Source: Hofstenia miamia (Eukaryota; Xenacoelomorpha; Acoela). From it: DNA of 64,000 nt. Numbering within the stretch: the stretch's first letter is position 1; each line of letters begins with the position of its first letter. Shown here in pieces: positions 35,252 through 46,176 of the stretch. The stretch lies in contig SCFE01000043.1 of the NCBI GenBank assembly GCA_004352715.1, positions 1,420,090-1,484,089 on the forward strand, written 5' to 3'. The notes under the pieces were generated by a model. It saw only the letters and a program-made list of their open reading frames with translations, was not told where the DNA came from and made no database searches. The translations under genes were made by a program, and so were the position numbers.

Positions 35252-36139
35252 TGTTCAGATACAAATCTAAAATAATGTTGATTAAAATTTGTATTTTGCC
35301 TAATAGATGGCGTTGTCATTTCAATTAGATAGATAATTTGATTATTGCAAAGGCATTAAATTCTACTAAATATATAAAATTAAGCACTGGTTACAGTTAA
35401 TTGAGTAAAAGTGTACCCCGATTTCTTTAACCTAGATGGCAAATTTGATACTAGATCTCAGATGTGGAGGATTCCATAAAATATATATGCTCATCTTTTA
35501 CTTTAAAAAATTCACGCTATCTTAAATCTCATTATTAATGAAAACCTAAATTTTTAATGAATCACCAACTTTATAATTGATAATTATCTAGACAAAAGTT
35601 CTAATAAAACTAATATACTGAATGTTACAAAAAACGATATAATTTAAAAATAACAATATGAAATTTGTAAAAACAAAAATGGTATTTGTCAACTGATGCG
35701 AAATCAGAGAGGTATGTAGGCTTGATTGCCAAGTGCTTAGAATTGTCTGGACTAGACCTGAGCGGGGTTAGGATTTTCACTGAAATTATGAACTTGGGCT
35801 GGGCTGAGCTTCAATAAGTTAGACCTAAATGAAATTTGTGGCTTATATTTTCAGGAAAGCACAAGTTTATACATGTTATGCAACATGAAGTCTTAGTATT
35901 GTATCCGAGCTTTGCGATCACTGTTCATGGAATTTAGTGAGTCCTGGAACTAAGTATTTTATCGAACTATGAAAATAATTGAAGAAATTACCCATAATTG
36001 AAATATTACTAATGAATTTGACCAGTTTTCATCAAAACAGAAGTCATACAGTTAGGCCAAAGACTTCATAACACTTCGATCAAGTCAAATGGGATTAAAT
36101 TGAACCGAGACCATTAGATCCTGGTATCACAGAACCTTA
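35252..36139. other. Region upstream of the GPCR exon
   Basis: Would hold the 5' untranslated region or promoter, or an upstream intron, of the receptor on the minus strand. No TATA box or initiator can be singled out in such A+T-rich DNA. At 35754-35815 a GC-richer patch (GACCTGAGCGGGG, then GGGCTGGGCTGAGC) resembles the subterminal part of a decayed hAT element, but ends and duplications were not found. Confidence 0.4.
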
Positions 36140-36225
36140 TTGGTTTTACCTCATCTTTGTCAATCCAGTAAGCCTGATTTGCAGGCTTGCCTTTGTGTGA
36201 GTTTTTCCAAACAAACAACAGGTAC

Positions 36226-36327
36226 AGCACAACACAACAGTGTTAGGCCGGGCGCACACATCATAAAAATGCCGCCAGCACAACACAACAGTGTTAGGCC
36301 GGGCGCACACATCATAAAAATGCCGCG
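36226..36327 (+). repeat. 51-bp tandem duplication (GC-richer)
   Basis: Two copies with a period of 51 (36226 and 36277), identical over about 50 bases. Each contains AACAGTGTTAGGCCGGGCGC followed by ACACATCATAAAAATGCCG. Because 51 is 17 codons, a plus-strand frame (36140-36436) stays open through both units and repeats VRPGAHIIKMP. There is no other sign of coding. CAGTGTTAGGCCGGG looks like a hAT terminus, so this may be a duplicated transposon end. Confidence 0.85.
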
Positions 36328-36491
36328 CAACAAATTAATGCATTTCTCTTTATCATTACGTACAACATCCATAGTGGAAAACCACAATGTTTCATCATTT
36401 TTATTGATTTTGCAGACAATTTCCCATGACCGCTAAGCCTACAGATCAGGGAGCAGCTCCTAATTTTATACATGTATTCGTAAGATATCAA

Positions 36492-36495
36492 TTAA
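36492..36495 (+). repeat. Left TTAA target site
   Basis: Tetramer duplicated at 36711-36714, flanking the element between them. Confidence 0.75.
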
Positions 36496-36710
36496 CACTA
36501 GAAAGACCAAGTTCGTCAAAATTGACGAAATTATAATTTTGTTTACTTGTGTATGCATTCATTAAAAACAACAGCAGGTATATGCACCACCAAATAAACT
36601 GATAATCCATTTGAATTTGCATGTATAATTTTTTTTTCATTTTTTACATAATGTTCTGTTTTGAAATGCTGCATGAAAAAGAAACACAAGGAGCAATGGT
36701 CTTTCTAGTG
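36496..36710. mobile_element. 215-bp piggyBac-type MITE
   Basis: The termini CACTAGAAAGACCA are exact inverted repeats (14 of 14) lying directly inside TTAA tetramers at both ends, the hallmark of piggyBac-superfamily insertion. A subterminal palindrome TTCGTCAA-AA-TTGACGAA (36511-36528) also fits the group. The interior is A+T-rich and noncoding, so mobility would need a transposase in trans. Confidence 0.82.
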
Positions 36711-36714
36711 TTAA
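36711..36714 (+). repeat. Right TTAA target site
   Basis: Pairs with 36492-36495. Confidence 0.75.
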
Positions 36715-36719
36715 AAAGA

Positions 36720-38192
36720 GGTTCAAGGATACTAAATTAACTCATTAAATCTTTCTAAATCACAAAGTATAAGTTTTCATGTAATATCACTGGGACTCAC
36801 GCAAGTCCGCCTTGACAGTTAACCTAACTAAAACTGTTCTCTATTTACAATAAATGTTTCATCTTATATACAATTTAATTATCAATATATTTACGAAATA
36901 CTGAAAATACTAGACTGGCCGATACTAACAACCGATGTTACATTCAATGAAAATCGTGGTGGGATGGGAAAAGCAAAAAATGGCCGGAGCAAGATCACCT
37001 TTCCTATTTCAATCGGAACAAGACACTACTTACTTTTACAATGCCTTGTGCTTGCTATTTACTAAGCTAGAACATGTTTGCGATACACCGAACATTGGAG
37101 ATTGGTGTTGTCAAAAGTTATTTTTTAAATTATTGCTTTTTCACTGTTAGTCTGTTTAGTTCAGTTCCACTCTTGTCTCTTGTACATTGTCGATGGAAGT
37201 ATTCGAGTGCACCAATATTATTCTCTGTAAAATCTGGGTTTGAGTAGATTCCAATGTTAATAAAATGTAAAAACCTTGCAACTTGGTACTTTTCAATTAT
37301 TCTTTAAAGCGTACTTGAGTATTTGATTTTGGTGATCGATCCAATTCAAATAAAAAGTACACGACAACTCAAATTCGCATTAACGATTTTTTTATTGATG
37401 CAATAGTTCTGATTTGAATTTTTATTGTTTTGATGTGTTATGTTTGCTACCAGTAACAACTTTTTGGTTTTAGTAGAAATTTTAGATGAAATAGACATGA
37501 TGGCACAGCTATCACAGACAAACATTTTAGTGCATGTTTAGTAAAACTCGGGTAGATATTTTGAGAATCCAAATATAAACTCCTGTGTATTATTCAATTA
37601 TCGCTAAATACACTCGCGTAATAGCCCCTTAGAAAAGGCTGATTCACATATAGAACGGGGCGCTTCATCGCACTGGTGCGAATCGTGCTTCAAAAATCTA
37701 CTTTGCTGTGAAGCGAAGTCTTTTTTCAGGCACATGACAGACCGCAAAACTTCCAGACAATAGGATGGCATTGGATAGGATGAAGAAAATACTTATGGAA
37801 TGGCATAGATATAGGGGAAAATATCTTGTATAATAGAAAACTTCCAATTTATGATAGCTTATACTTCACTTGTTGCTCTTGTATTTGAAGAAGGGAAGGA
37901 CATAGACACCATTGCGTTTTAAGTTAACTGGTAATTCCCATTTCGATAATCAGAGAAAGTTTAGTGACTATTTCAGAAGGATCCCAATTAAGACTGGGCC
38001 AATAGGGTTTTATGAATATTCAACAATTTCCTTTTTTAGTGAGATTACTGCGCATTTTGGAGTGTAGCACATGTAATACTCTATAAATTCGATTAATTGA
38101 TCTATTTATTATGCTAGACACCGACGTTAGACTTTAATGACATTTTTACTAAATAATTGCTAGAATTTTTATAAAGTTAAGTGCTATAATGA
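36720..38192. other. A+T-rich stretch, no gene recognised
   Basis: A short frame at 36935-37150 has no recognised domain. A GC-richer patch at 37655-37730 (GGGGCGCTTCATCGCAC, GTGCGAATCGTGCTTC) looks like transposon-derived sequence of unknown class. Confidence 0.45.
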
Positions 38193-38200
38193 TTAAAAAG

Positions 38201-38766
38201 CAAAGTTAGAACCGGCCACTTTCCCAGCCGGTTTTTCGCCTAAACATGCCGAGTTTTTAGCCAAAAACTTAAAATTGGTCAAGATCAGAGTCAAGACAAA
38301 GACCAACAAATTTATTTTGTAGCAAAAGTTTCAAAAAACTTTTTGAAAAAGAGAACCAAAAATATCACTTGCAGGTTATAAAGCTGTTTTTTTCGTAACG
38401 TGGTGTGTGCGAGTGTGTGTCTATATGCAAACCTCATTACATGTAGATTGAATTGGACCGACATTAATAATTCAGTCTCTCACGAATCATTTCAGGGAAG
38501 CGGTCACTATTAGATAGTGCTTCCGTTGAATCATTAAGAGCATTAAAGGGGATTTTCTAACGACCAATGGCCATAGTATTTTCTTTAATTTTATAGTTTC
38601 TATATTTTTCTATTTAGTTGGGTTATAACATTTTTTGAATATACTATTCTGCGCCGTTTTCAATGTTCTTTTAATGAGGTTAATGAGAATGCAAATTTAC
38701 ATTTTTACCGGGCAAAACCGACGGGCTACAGGCCGGGCCTAATTATTTCGGCCCGTTCTAACTATG
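38201..38766. mobile_element. 566-bp non-autonomous hAT element with GGCCG subterminal motifs
   Basis: The ends CAAAGTTAGAACCGGCC and, on the other strand, CATAGTTAGAACGGGCC match at 15 of 17 bases. Flanking octamers TTAAAAAG (38193-38200) and TGAAAAAT (38767-38774) match at 6 of 8, compatible with an aged 8-bp duplication. CCGG, GGCCGGG and related words cluster within about 70 bases of each end. The interior has no open frame of note. A 28-base interior segment recurs at 50922-50949. Confidence 0.72.
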
Positions 38767-38774
38767 TGAAAAAT

Positions 38775-39401
38775 TACTTTTTTACAAAAAGGGTGTAAAG
38801 AACAGAATTTTGTTTTCCATATGTTGTTCAAAAATTTATTGCTGATCGTCTTCTTTCATATTTGAATAAACCATCATTAGCAAATGGGTTCAAATTATAT
38901 AGGTTAGATTAAGGTCAATTCACTTCAACAAACTTTGTTTATTATTTGCAAGCAAAAATGATATCTAGTCAACAGCATTGACACAAAGAGTTAAGCATTG
39001 TGGATTTGAACTACTGACAGTTTAATTGTACTCTATTTGTATTGCCATCAGTATTTCATTGTTCTTAAGGTGCAAGAGCATAAAGTAGTGTTCACAATAT
39101 CAAATTGTATTTAATAAATTCTTAATTTTTTTAATTTTTTTAAAAATTTGCAATGTAGTGTCTAAAAAAGTTAATTAAGACGGGTACTGCAAGTTAAAAC
39201 TTTATATTCGTTGCCAAATTTAAATTTTACTTTTGATTCCATTATTGCAAGTTCGCCGAAATGACGTTACTTCGCATGTAAAATTCAATGAAAATACCTA
39301 TCAAATGCTTTTTTAAATACCAAATTACGTCAAATCAATGAAATTGAGGAATAGGACGAAACTTAAAACGTGTGTTTCAAAAATAATATAAAGTCCAAGC
39401 C
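38775..39401. other. A+T-rich spacer
   Basis: Nothing recognised between the hAT and piggyBac-type MITEs. Confidence 0.5.
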
Positions 39402-39405
39402 TTAA
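39402..39405 (+). repeat. Left TTAA target site
   Basis: Pairs with TTAA at 39653-39656. Confidence 0.7.
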
Positions 39406-39652
39406 CACGTTGACTACGATTGCCAATTCGATTAATGTTTTGCATTTCTATCTTGATTTTTTATTATAATTCTCCTTTTTCTATACTCAGAAAATGCAAT
39501 AGTTTGCTAAAATATAATACTCTAAATTTATTGTGAAAAAATATATGTAAAATAGTTTATTTGGGGCATATATATATATATATATATATACCAATACATC
39601 CATAAATTATGTACCACTTGGTACATACATGTACCAATTCGTAGTTAACGTG
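39406..39652. mobile_element. 247-bp piggyBac-type MITE containing a (TA)n tract
   Basis: Inverted ends CACGTTGACTACGA and CACGTTAACTACGA (13 of 14) sit inside TTAA tetramers on both sides. A TA tract occupies 39568-39590. A palindromic GGTACATACATGTACC-like patch precedes the right end. No coding capacity. This is a different family from the element at 36496, with unrelated TIR sequence after the shared CAC. Confidence 0.78.
39568..39590. repeat. (TA)n microsatellite inside the MITE
   Basis: About 23 bases of pure TA. Confidence 0.9.
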
Positions 39653-39656
39653 TTAA

Positions 39657-42059
39657 GCTACTTTTTTAACCTATTAATTGTAAAATATGAAGCATTAAAA
39701 ATTATATTTTTGTGAAATGACTCTATTAAGAAAGCATTGGTGGTGAAACCATTACATTCCATTTGTTCTAACCCCTCCCTTGCATTTGCGCCTCATATGA
39801 CGCTGGTGCATTCATGGAAGCAGTGAGAGACCCCGTTTCAGGTTTTCAACATTGATTTTTTCAGGATTAAAATAAAATATTGTATAAGAAATATTTAAAA
39901 ATGATAAAATGAATTTTGAAGGTTTATTTGTGCAATATTTTGAGGCTCTTGAGGGATTCACTACTCTATTAATTAATTGGCTTGATCATTATTGATATTC
40001 TGTGCAAAACTACTTTTGAAGCAGTAGATATATTTGAGACAGCCAGTCATATTATGCGTATATAATAATTATGATTCTATAACGACTCTTTAATAAACCT
40101 ATAATAAATCTATTAACGTTTTTACGACAATTGTAGGGAATGATTAGACTATGCTAAACTATATTTATCAATATTACGATATCTGAAAGCAGTTGTCTTT
40201 TTGTATTAGAACCTAAATCCAATTGTGCTAGGCACAATGCTGGAAAGCCTATTCAACACGTTGTTGTTTAAGGAAATATATAAAAATATTGGCATTTTTA
40301 ATAGAAATATGCTTAATTTTTTTAGTGTAAATTTCAATGTTCGGTTAAATTTTTTAATGAAACATTTGTTTCCCTCTTTTTACAGCACAGAAGCGCCAAA
40401 GTGTAGCAAAAAAATAAATTTTGTATAATTCTGAATTTTTTAAATTTTTTCATCAATTTTAGCAAAGTCTAAGAACTATTAATTTGGAAGTGTTGATAAA
40501 ATCCGATTATATTAATTAAATGCAAGGTAAAACTAGCAATCTAATCAGATTTCTACAAGATTTATTATACATCTTTGGAATTACTATAAAATTGGTGAAT
40601 TTTGAATGGAAATTTATTTGAAAATATATACTCAATAAATATTTGAGCATTCTAGGAACAGCAATTTGTGAGTTATGCCTCCTGGGTGTTTGTGTCCAAT
40701 TCCGTATTGTTCAGTATTTGCTGTCAGATCGAGAAAAAAATTTCAGGTAAGTTGAATTAAATATAATAAAAATATCGTAATGTTCTAAAACCGTAATAAC
40801 CAGTAATTTTTATTACAAGTCGAAAAATTTAAAATGAAATTCCCTGATATTTATCAAAGGAAACAACTAGAGTCGTAGAACTGGAAGCTGACACTGTTTT
40901 CAAGTGTCGAGTAAAAACTGAATTTTATTTTGACAAAATACCAGGCAAAGCTTTCTTCCAGCTGCTGACTTAAAATGAGCATTGTGTTGGAGCATAAATC
41001 CCTACAAAGCTAGAGTATCATTAGATATTTAGATAATAGATATATAATGCACTGTTATTTAAACAAAATACGCATACGAGATGGTCCAAGCGCAAAGTCT
41101 GTCTTCACACATATTTATTCTTAACACATGAAAAGTAGTTCAACTGCATTCAAAAATAATAATTGAATTTCTGATCGTGCTACATATAGTTAAAGTACTA
41201 GTTAAATAATATATTCAAAGAAAAGTGAAATATGAAGAGATCTCTTGTTTAAAATGGAATTCTTCGTTAACAAAATTATGAAAGTGAGAATTAATTAAGA
41301 GTCAAAGATCCTACACTTAATAAAATTTTGACTATACAGGTTTACAAGCTAAATTTATTGGAGAATATGAAGACATACCCTAGCTAAGAGTAATGTTTTG
41401 AGAAACTGGCGTAATGCTATAATGATTAGCACCATGTATATCTTTGCAAAGCATTTGTAATGTAGAATAACACTTCAGACAATGAAACAAATCTGACAAA
41501 TTAATTGCGAATTTGGCGGCACACTCAAGTGATGTTTACTTTGTTCAAAACTGTAATTACTAGTTACGTAAAGTTATTTTGTCAACTTTTCATTTAAGAA
41601 TAAGAAGATTATCGCAGATAAAGTTCGAGTTTTTAAAATTCCGTGTCTTCGAAGGCCCTTTAGTAAATTTCTAATTTTTTGATAGTTTCTTCATTTCATC
41701 ATCAACAAATCTTCGAAACTATAAAAAAATTTTTACATGCAAAACTATTTCTTTCTTAATCTAATTCAAGATCTTAAGTACTAAGGAATTAATAAAATTA
41801 AAGTTGATCATAGAAAATGTTTTTATGCAAGTGTTGAAAAATAGGGCTGCATTTGTCTAAGAAATGCATAGTATACTCATTGGCCTGCCTTTAAACTTCA
41901 AGCATATATATGGTCTGATGATTACAAGGAAGCAATCTATCGAATTAATTGAATTTCTGAAGCAACAGAAAAGACATTTATAATTAAGAAGGGAAATCTG
42001 TTAGGGTGTATTGAATCAAGATAATCGTATATTTATAAAAAAGGCAAAAATTACAACTG
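39657..42059. other. A+T-rich stretch, no gene recognised
   Basis: A frame at 40225-40428 shows no known domain. Nothing else stands out. Confidence 0.5.
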
Positions 42060-42062
42060 TAT

Positions 42063-42087
42063 ACACTTAGGATAGGACACTTAGGAT
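42063..42087 (-). repeat. Short tandem repeat at the LINE 3' end (period 14)
   Basis: ACACTTAGGAT occurs at 42063 and 42077. On the minus strand this lies just beyond the last recognisable LINE codons. CR1-like LINEs often end in a short tandem repeat rather than poly(A), which fits. Confidence 0.55.
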
Positions 42088-42099
42088 GAAAGATGACCA

Positions 42100-44325
42100 G
42101 CTGTGCCATCTTATCTATTGTTATAACAAACAGAAAAAGGTATGAACTGATCGCCTCATAACAGAGTCCTAAAACAATCCTGTTGAAAACGTCTTCCCCT
42201 ACGAGACAAATGTGAAGCTGGGATAAGACAGTTCAAACTGTGATCTTGAGACAGTGCGGCTTTAAACATTTTAGCTGTAAGATAATACTGTCGATGTTCA
42301 ATGCTAATAATGTCTATACCAGAATGTCCAATTATTTTGTAGACCTTCTGTCTGGAATCGGTCGTTCAAATATTTTGGTAATCTTGGAAAAAGTTGGCAG
42401 GTGTAATTTAACAGTGTCACAATCAAGGATGTGTACACCGTATACAGCGTGGCAGAGTCCAAGATTGGTCTTAGAATTCTCAGTACAAACAAGCGTTGAG
42501 ATGCCTTTGCCAAAACGTAGTCAACGTGCTCGTTCCATTTGAAGTTGTTTTGTATCACCACTCCCAACGTTTGAGAGATCGTCTGGTACGCTTAATACCG
42601 TCGAGCCAAACATCATCTGCTTTGATGTGGCAAGGTTTAAGAGCAGGAGGTTGTCGTTGCACCATAACCTGTATGTTTTGAAATTCAGACGAAATGTATG
42701 CGTTATCGCGTTTCCATTCAGAAAGATCGGTTTGTCAGGTAAGATACCAACCATCTAATAAAACCGGTAGGTAATCCATCCTTTAATAGTGTGTCCAGCA
42801 GGATTTTATGATTAATGGTGTCAAAGGCTTTAGAAAATTCATAAACTTGTAGAAGGACTGCATGGATCTCCCTTTTATCCAGCCAACGTGTTACCTTATC
42901 CATGAGCGAGATTAAGGCTGTGCTTGTAGATGATTTGTTGATCATCCAGAAGCACATTGTTTTTGACATGTCTTAGTGCAATTTTTTTAATAAGCTTGGC
43001 GGGAACAGATAGGAGAGCAACGGGTCTCAAACTCGATAGATTAACCGGCAACGTTTTAGGTATCGCGCTTACGATTCCCAGTTTCCATCTTGTTGGGAAT
43101 TTTTTCATTGATAGGCTCGAATTAACGATGTGCGTTACTGGTTCATCAAGAAACAAGGAAGCATCTTTGTACAGACGTGTTGGAATAGCATCTTCCCCGG
43201 TTGCTTTGCGTGGATTTAAACGGTAATTTCAGCAAATTTAGCAGCTATCTCTTCAAGAGTACAAAGCGGATTTGGCCCCAATAGGGAGGAAAATCCACCA
43301 GATTTCCGTGTTCCTCGGATGTCATTGACACATTCCCATATTCTGTCCGCTCTTTTGCATCGCTTGGCCCATGACAGCTTACTATGCTTGATAGATGCCT
43401 CCAGTTTTCTAGAATAGTGATGGAACAGCGCATCGCTCTTAGCAAAACACAGCTGCCTTTTCTCATATAAACTCTTTATCAGTGGTGTGATCCAGACAGG
43501 ATCATTGTCACTTATCACTATTTGCTCATGGAGGCATTTTCACTTATCACTACTTGCTCATGGAGGATAACATTAAGTGATTTTTCTACGATACGGTAAA
43601 AAATGTCTAACTTCTGATCCAAGTCCGCATTAGCCACCTTGTGCACAAAATTTTGAACATGTGAGCTGCACATATCGTATAGCAAGTGTGGAATGCTACC
43701 AGTAACTTGTGGATTGTCATGTTGCTCAGCGACGCATAAAGAGTGCTTACTAAGTCTCAGAGGCGGTAGAACTTGGCCAGGAGAGTACACGTGAAAGCTG
43801 TTGTTGCTAACAGCAATTTGGTCGATTGTTACCCCACCATTGGTTGGCAGCTTAATAAATTATTACATGCCAATTTCTCTCATGATGATATCCAGGTGCG
43901 AGTTGGTGAAAGATTGATTAAAGTCGGCCGCAAGGATAATTGTAAGATTTGGATCACCTAGCAAGTGCTCATCAACGATGTCAATTATGAAATCAGCCGT
44001 CAAGGATGGCGGAATATATAAACAAAGAAAAAACACTTTACTTTAGATATAACTGCGGCAACTGCTTCAATCTCTCGAAGTTTCTTTGGTAGATTAAGGC
44101 GTTGATAATTGCCCATTCGTTTATGTATCCAAACACAAACGCCATCTCCGTCTCGGCCGCGCCGCTCATCTCGTAATGGAGCACCATACGGAGACAAAAA
44201 GAAAACCTTGTTTTCATGTTTCTCAGTGCGCAGTCAGCTTTCGCATACAGCCATTATGTCAGCATTTGTGTCCGCACAGAGAAGCTTGTTTCCTATTGAT
44301 TGAGCATTTGATAAAACCACATGTA
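42100..44325 (-). mobile_element. Degenerate CR1/Jockey-like LINE (endonuclease, reverse transcriptase, C-terminus)
   Basis: A non-LTR retrotransposon that copies itself by nicking DNA and priming reverse transcription. Read on the minus strand across many frameshifts. Endonuclease (44318 down): VVLSNAQSIGNKLL, ADIMAVCES then TGA where Trp is usual, DGVCVWIHKRM, and ILAADFNQS (the GDFN block, about 43930). Linker: PVWITPLIKSLYEKRQ and RIWECVNDIRGTR (43500-43300). Reverse transcriptase: RWKLGIVSAIPK, SSLRPVALLSVPAKLIKK (about 43070-42980), and motif A FSKAFDTINHKILL (about 42840-42800), ending at YLTNRSF (about 42720). Motif B and the FADD motif C are missing. The sequence jumps to LWCNDNLLLLN and continues with ASQRLFVLRILRP and QLFPRLPKYLNDRFQ (about 42340), then RRFQQDCFRT. 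It is inactive. Confidence 0.88.
43509..43572 (-). repeat. 32-bp tandem duplication inside the LINE
   Basis: The block reading LHEQ(V/I)VIS on the minus strand occurs twice, 32 bases apart (plus-strand starts 43509 and 43541), with a few mismatches. A 32-base insert shifts the reading frame and introduces consecutive stops, so it helped inactivate the copy. Confidence 0.85.
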
Positions 44326-45260
44326 TTCAAAAAGCAGATCTCAGGAGCTCTATTACAAACAATTGACTTTTTTAAAGCAATCGACATGCTATCTCATCGG
44401 TTCATCATTGAGAAGTTATTAATGCACAATTTTCCACGAGGCTTCTGCTTGTTCACATCAGACTACTTATCTAATCGATCATTTCAGATTCGGTACAACG
44501 GATGCACAAGTCACCAAAAGCAGACGTCCTCCGGAGTACAACAAGTACTTGGTCCACTAGTTTTCTTGACTTCTACTTTAGATTTAAATGTCTCATTCAA
44601 CAAACCACATCATCAAATATGGGAATGATATTACTTTCATCATTCCCATACTTATCAATGCTGTGAAAATGAGATCCGAACTGAGTAACATTGAAAACTG
44701 GGCAACCAAAAATTGTCTTAATATTAACTACCGTAAATCCTAGCAAATTCTAATGGCAAATGCTCAATTGATCGCTCTAGGCCATATCATATGTATCCAG
44801 CAAGAAATTGCTAGGGCTGACAATCGCCTCAAACTTTAGATGGCATAATCACATTGATGCACGAATGCTTCTAAGAATCTGTTTTGCTTCAGACAACTTA
44901 GAAACTACTTCAACAACCAATTCATGTTCCCTGTCTTCCCTTCTATAGTGTTATCGATCTTTGATTATGCCTCTCAAATTTTTGTGATGCTCTCCGTTAA
45001 TCTCAATAAAAAAGTGCAACGGAAAATAAACCACGATCTGAAAAATATTTCTGGAGGCTGTGAACTTAAGATTGTTATTAGAATCAGAAGAATTTATCTA
45101 GCGATTAAATTTTTCATCGAAATGACTTCCTCGTCCTGGCCACTTTCGTCTGGAGAAATTCTCACGCAGCTCGAGAAGAAACCAATTCGTTCCCTTTTGC
45201 AGTATCTACAAAACCGGACAAATAAAATCGGATTAACATGCTAATAAGTCTTCTTAATTG
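44315..45260 (+). mobile_element. 5'-truncated LINE reverse transcriptase fragment, opposite orientation
   Basis: A second non-LTR element on the plus strand that starts abruptly within the polymerase domain. Motif A region TIDFFKAIDMLSHRFIIEKL (44361-44420) is followed by DYLSNRSFQIRYNG and SSGVQQVLGPLVFL (motif B, normally GVPQGSVLGPLLF, with residues lost). Then AVKMRSELSNIENWATKNCL (about 44653-44712) and a C-terminal region SIFDYASQIF (about 44950), VQRKINHDLKNI, ending TNKIGLTC before a stop at 45242. The FADD motif is not readable, and several frameshifts occur. It abuts the 5' end of the LINE at 42100-44325 head to head. Its 3' tail is A+T-rich. Confidence 0.8.
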
Positions 45261-45313
45261 TATTAATAAACGTTTATTTATCATTATTAATTATATTATT
45301 TTATAATTGACAT

Positions 45314-45321
45314 GTATTTAG
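45314..45321 (+). repeat. Left 8-bp target duplication (GTATTTAG)
   Basis: Exact copy at 45742-45749. Confidence 0.85.
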
Positions 45322-45741
45322 CAGGCCTGGGAACGGGTCAGGCTTTTTGGACCCGACCCAATCTGACCTGAATGATATGTAGACATGACCCAACACAACC
45401 TGACAAGAACCGTCTTGTTAAGTTTGATCCGACTGCACTAAGGTAACAAAAATATATACAATAACTAGCTAATCCGTAGTGGAAAAAATAAATGCTTTGC
45501 TATGCAGTGGTTGTCATTCTACAAAACAGTTACATTTAGCACTCATTTCAATTGTTCAATGTAGCGTTACACCTATTCATGTAACCAGCAAATAAATATC
45601 AACCATATTGAATAACCCGACATGACCTGATTAAAAGAAAAAGCCTTCAACCCGACCCGAACACTACAAAAAGTTGACCAGGCCCGACTTGTTTTCACCC
45701 TCTACAAAAAGTTGACCAGGCCCGACTTGTTTTCACCCTTT
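45322..45741. mobile_element. 420-bp non-autonomous hAT element with GGGTC/GACCC motifs
   Basis: Bounded by exact 8-bp duplications GTATTTAG. The left end is CAGGCCTGGGAACGGGTC. The right end on the other strand is AAAGGGTGAAAACAAGTC, a weak inverted match (13 of 22 over the longer span). GACCCGACCC, GACCTG, AACCCGACCCG and GGCCCGAC words crowd both ends. No coding frame. The last 76 bases are an exact 38-bp tandem duplication that includes the right terminus. Confidence 0.78.
45664..45739. repeat. Exact 38-bp tandem duplication of the hAT right end
   Basis: Two perfect copies starting at 45664 and 45702, each containing AGTTGACCAGGCCCGACTTG. Perfect identity suggests a recent event or an assembly artefact. 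Confidence 0.95.
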
Positions 45742-45749
45742 GTATTTAG
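45742..45749 (+). repeat. Right 8-bp target duplication (GTATTTAG)
   Basis: Exact copy of 45314-45321. Confidence 0.85.
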
Positions 45750-46136
45750 GCAGTTCTTCTGTAAACACTTTTTATAACAACTAAGGATCTTAGAAGACTA
45801 GGAAAATTTCGAAAGTATTTTAAGGAACACCACGTACTGTGACTGTGATATTATACAGGGAAATGAAAAAATATTCATCCAGTGCTCCTAAACTTAAAGC
45901 CTCTAGAAAACAAATATTCATAAGTCGAAATTCGATAATTTACGAAAATAAAGAAGTACGAGATGATAACATAGTGATTAGATAACAATTATCAAAATAA
46001 AGGACTTCAGCTCTTTTGGTAGTAAAGAATTTACCTGACTAGATTACATGGTTTTATATATAATCTTATTTTTATTGAAGATTTGAATATAGGTTAACAT
46101 AGTCAGGCGCTGAGCGTTTCAGATATATATATATAG

Positions 46137-46176
<40 letters not shown>

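Noticed and set aside
36140-36436. 98-codon frame containing a 17-residue repeat
   Set aside because: The frame persists only because the 51-bp duplication is a multiple of three. No domain, no conserved start context, and strong opposite-strand openness.
42240-43226. Plus-strand frames of about 60-100 codons
   Set aside because: Shadows of the minus-strand LINE; only the minus-strand translations carry reverse-transcriptase motifs.
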